A DNA stretch of 9,380 nt. Origin: Puniceicoccales bacterium (GTDB taxonomy: Bacteria; Verrucomicrobiota; Verrucomicrobiia; Opitutales; LL51). Under the pieces are notes generated by a model. The model saw only the letters and a program-made list of their open reading frames with translations, was not told the DNA's origin and made no database searches. The stretch spans positions 1-9,380 of the forward strand of contig JAIRXD010000010.1 of the NCBI GenBank assembly GCA_031268545.1. Reading direction: 5' to 3'. Made by a program: the position numbers and the translations under genes. This document shows, in pieces, positions 6,842-9,380 of the stretch; positions within the stretch are counted from its first letter, which is position 1; the number at the start of each line of letters is the position of its first letter.

Positions 6842-9358
6842 ATGAAAAAGGATAGCTCTGGCCAATATCTGACAACACCAATGATGAAACAATATCAGGA
6901 AATTAGGAGCAAACTGTCTCCGAATGTGTTGCTGTTGTTTAGGTTAGGTGATTTTTACGAACTTTTTGGTGACCAGGCAATCGTCGCATCAAAGGTTCTG
7001 GGCTTAACTCTGACCAAAAGGCAACTAACCCCCATGGCTGGCCTGCCACATCAGGCGGCGGATCAGTACATAAGTAGATTGCTAGCAGCAGGTTATAAAG
7101 TAGCTGTCTGTGATCAAAAGGAGGAGGCAAAGCTGGGTAAAATTGTCCATCGAGAAATAACTAAAATTTTCACACCGGGGACGACCATAGAGGAGGGCCA
7201 TCTTAGGGCCAAAACCAATAGCTATATAATTGCCATTGAACTAGATAATCGCCGTGTAAATATGGCTTGGCTGGAGGTGTCGACCGGCGAGTTCCAACTG
7301 GCCACGGCGCCAAATATTGATGCCTTGGCTCCGGTCATAAATGCATTGAATCCCAAGGAGATAGTTACATGTGATGATATAAAAACAAGGATCGATTTGC
7401 TGCCCACCGGAGACAGGGAAACTTTCGGCTGGATATTGGAGAATAAGCTCCTCTCCAGTGTTCACATTTATTATTTTGATCATCAGAATTGCCAGAGGCT
7501 TCTGGTGACAACCCTTGGCGTTATGAACCTGCGCGGCTATGGGATACAGGACAATCATCCGGCGATCGGTGTGGCAGGTGCATTGCTAAAATATGTGTCC
7601 GATAATCTGAGGCAGCAGCCCGCAAACATAGTTGCTCTAAAGGAGTATATTCCGCAAAAAAATCTGGTGATTGATAATTCGACAATAAAAAATCTTGAAA
7701 TCTTTAGGTCTTCCAGTGGGACATCTAGGGGATCATTTCTGGAGGCAATTGATGGCACCGTCACTTCTATGGGCGCCAGAATATTGGAAAATTATCTGAT
7801 CACACCATCTCTGGACATCGATGAGATAAAGGCCCGAAACATCTGCGTGGAGAAATTTTTCAACAATGTGACGGAGTGCATTGCGCTGCAAGAATCTATG
7901 ACCTGTATTTGTGATATCCAAAGGGTCCTGACCCGGTTGCAAAACAATCCGCGTAACCCACGGGAACTCGGTGCCATTAGGACCACGCTAGGCCAGTTGC
8001 CGAAAATCAAAAGTATCTTGGATTCAATTAATTGCAAAGAAATTGCCGGGCTCAATGCCGGGATCTATGAATGCAGCGACCTCAGAGATTTTCTATCCGA
8101 AGCGCTGGCCGATGATTTGCCCAATGATGTAAATGGAGGCGGTTTTATACGGCAAGGCTTTGATGGGGAAGTGGATAGACTAAGGGCCCTTAGGAATGAC
8201 AGCAAATCTTGGCTCACCACCATGGAGGCCGAGGAGCAGAAAAAGACCGGCATAAAATTTTTAAAAATAAAATATAACAGCAACTTTGGCTACTTCATCG
8301 AGGTCACAAAATCCAATATTGCCTTGGTGCCGGATCATTACGTTCGTCGGCAGACAACCGTTGGCGCAGAACGCTATATAACTCATGAGCTGAGGGAAAA
8401 AGAGCATGAAATTCTTTCGGCTGAGGAAAAATTGATAGAGCGGGAGGTTTTTTTGTTTGGCGAAATTGTAAAAAAAATTCTCTGCCGGAGCCAGGAATTT
8501 TTTTCGACGGCTAAAAGCATCGCCGAGATCGATGTGTTCTGCGGCTGGGCAGGGATCGCCAGGGACTATGACTATTGCAAGCCCGAGCTGGTAATTGGTG
8601 ATGAAATAAATATAAAAAATGGAAGACATCCTGTTGTGGAGCAGATGCTTAAGAAATCCTATCAGTCCATCGATACCAGAAGTTTTGTACCCAATGATTG
8701 CTATTTAAGTTCGTCGATGAACCAAATTGCGCTGATCACCGGGCCAAATATGGCTGGAAAATCCACCTACATAAGGCAGGTGGCGCTCATAGTTTTGATG
8801 GCTCAAATTGGCCACTGGGTTCCGGCAGATTCCTGTAAAATTGGCATTGTGGATAGAATATTTTCTAGAATTGGTGCCAGCGACGATCTATCTAGGGGCA
8901 GTTCCACGTTAATGGTCGAAATGAACGAAACCGCTAATATAATAAACAACGCGACGACCCAAAGTCTGATTGTTCTGGATGAAATCGGCCGGGGAACCAG
9001 TACCTACGACGGTTTGAGCATTGCCTGGGCCGTGGTCGAACACCTGCATCGAGGGGGGCAATCCGGGCCAAAAACATTGTTTGCGACTCACTATCATGAG
9101 CTTACGAAACTTAGCGATAGGCTTCCCCGGCTAACCAATTATTTCGTTGCCGTCAAAGAGTGGAATGATGAGATCATTTTTCTGAAGCGAGTGATGAAGG
9201 GATGTTCTGACCATTCCTATGGTATTCAAGTCTCCAGATTGGCCGGCATTCCGGTTTCTGCGATATACGGAGGCAAGGAAATCTTGACCATGCTTGAGAC
9301 CAAAGGATCCATTGGGCGTTCATCGAGTTATAATGATGAACAGCTGAGCCTCTTATAA
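6842..9358 (+). CDS. mutS: DNA mismatch repair protein MutS
   Basis: Recognises mismatches and small loops and, with ATP, starts methyl-independent or methyl-directed repair. The 838 residues cover the complete MutS layout. The N-terminal mismatch-binding domain has GDFYELF (36-42), containing the F-x-E contact pair F38/E40. Connector, lever and clamp domains follow. The C-terminal ABC ATPase has Walker A GPNMAGKST (634-642, K640), SRIGASDDLSRGSSTLMVEM, Walker B LIVLDEIGRGTS (D713/E714) and FATHYHEL. The protein ends exactly in QLSLL (834-838), which resembles the beta-clamp-binding motif of bacterial MutS, so the tetramerisation tail of E. coli MutS is absent. The ATG lies directly behind a candidate promoter with no Shine-Dalgarno. 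No mutL lies within the window. The gene is divergent from the transporter operon. Confidence 0.98.
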   Translation: MKKDSSGQYLTTPMMKQYQEIRSKLSPNVLLLFRLGDFYELFGDQAIVASKVLGLTLTKRQLTPMAGLPHQAADQYISRLLAAGYKVAVCDQKEEAKLGKIVHREITKIFTPGTTIEEGHLRAKTNSYIIAIELDNRRVNMAWLEVSTGEFQLATAPNIDALAPVINALNPKEIVTCDDIKTRIDLLPTGDRETFGWILENKLLSSVHIYYFDHQNCQRLLVTTLGVMNLRGYGIQDNHPAIGVAGALLKYVSDNLRQQPANIVALKEYIPQKNLVIDNSTIKNLEIFRSSSGTSRGSFLEAIDGTVTSMGARILENYLITPSLDIDEIKARNICVEKFFNNVTECIALQESMTCICDIQRVLTRLQNNPRNPRELGAIRTTLGQLPKIKSILDSINCKEIAGLNAGIYECSDLRDFLSEALADDLPNDVNGGGFIRQGFDGEVDRLRALRNDSKSWLTTMEAEEQKKTGIKFLKIKYNSNFGYFIEVTKSNIALVPDHYVRRQTTVGAERYITHELREKEHEILSAEEKLIEREVFLFGEIVKKILCRSQEFFSTAKSIAEIDVFCGWAGIARDYDYCKPELVIGDEINIKNGRHPVVEQMLKKSYQSIDTRSFVPNDCYLSSSMNQIALITGPNMAGKSTYIRQVALIVLMAQIGHWVPADSCKIGIVDRIFSRIGASDDLSRGSSTLMVEMNETANIINNATTQSLIVLDEIGRGTSTYDGLSIAWAVVEHLHRGGQSGPKTLFATHYHELTKLSDRLPRLTNYFVAVKEWNDEIIFLKRVMKGCSDHSYGIQVSRLAGIPVSAIYGGKEILTMLETKGSIGRSSSYNDEQLSLL

Positions 9359-9380
9359 CTCGACTTTTGGCCAGATTATC

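Noticed and set aside
1..9380. Mobile element, defence island or CRISPR in the window
   Set aside because: No transposase, integrase, direct-repeat array or inverted-repeat ends were seen. Every gene belongs to a known housekeeping or transporter family.

Overview
The window is about 9.4 kb of dense bacterial chromosome, AT-leaning by eye. It carries seven protein genes, six complete and one partial. I saw no RNA genes, insertion sequences, CRISPR array or phage genes. The genes are ordinary housekeeping functions: peptidoglycan synthesis, DNA repair, tRNA modification, flavin cofactor synthesis and nanoRNA/pAp turnover, plus one membrane transporter. The MurE fragment has the DNPR signature of the meso-diaminopimelate type, so the cell probably makes a Gram-negative-style wall. 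From memory, the style of the NrnA, MutS and RibF sequences recalls Verrucomicrobiota (Opitutae/Puniceicoccales). The transporter instead looks most like the Rickettsia S-adenosylmethionine importer Sam, which suggests a host-associated or intracellular lifestyle. The taxonomic call is tentative.

Layout: positions 1-1032 (+) hold the C-terminal two-thirds of murE. It converges, with 13 bp between stop codons, on a minus-strand block read from right to left: Sam-like transporter (6678-5770), nrnA (5747-4743), truB (4743-4036), ribF (4025-3126) and a UvrD/PcrA helicase (3106-1046). Gaps in this block are 22, -1, 10 and 19 bp, so it is probably one operon. A 163-bp divergent region (6679-6841) separates it from mutS (6842-9358, +). 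That region holds candidate promoters for both directions and a small dyad. No intergenic stretch exceeds 300 bp.

nrnA-truB-ribF is a widespread bacterial trio, often found behind nusA-infB-rbfA. Here it sits instead between a transporter and a helicase gene. UvrD and MutS are both repair proteins but lie in different transcription units.

Two features deserve attention. RibF keeps an intact FAD-synthetase (adenylyltransferase) half, but its riboflavin-kinase half has lost the GFPTAN-type ATP/Mg motif and other kinase signatures. Next to it in the same operon is a probable SAM importer. Together they hint at reliance on imported cofactors. No wholly new system is evident.
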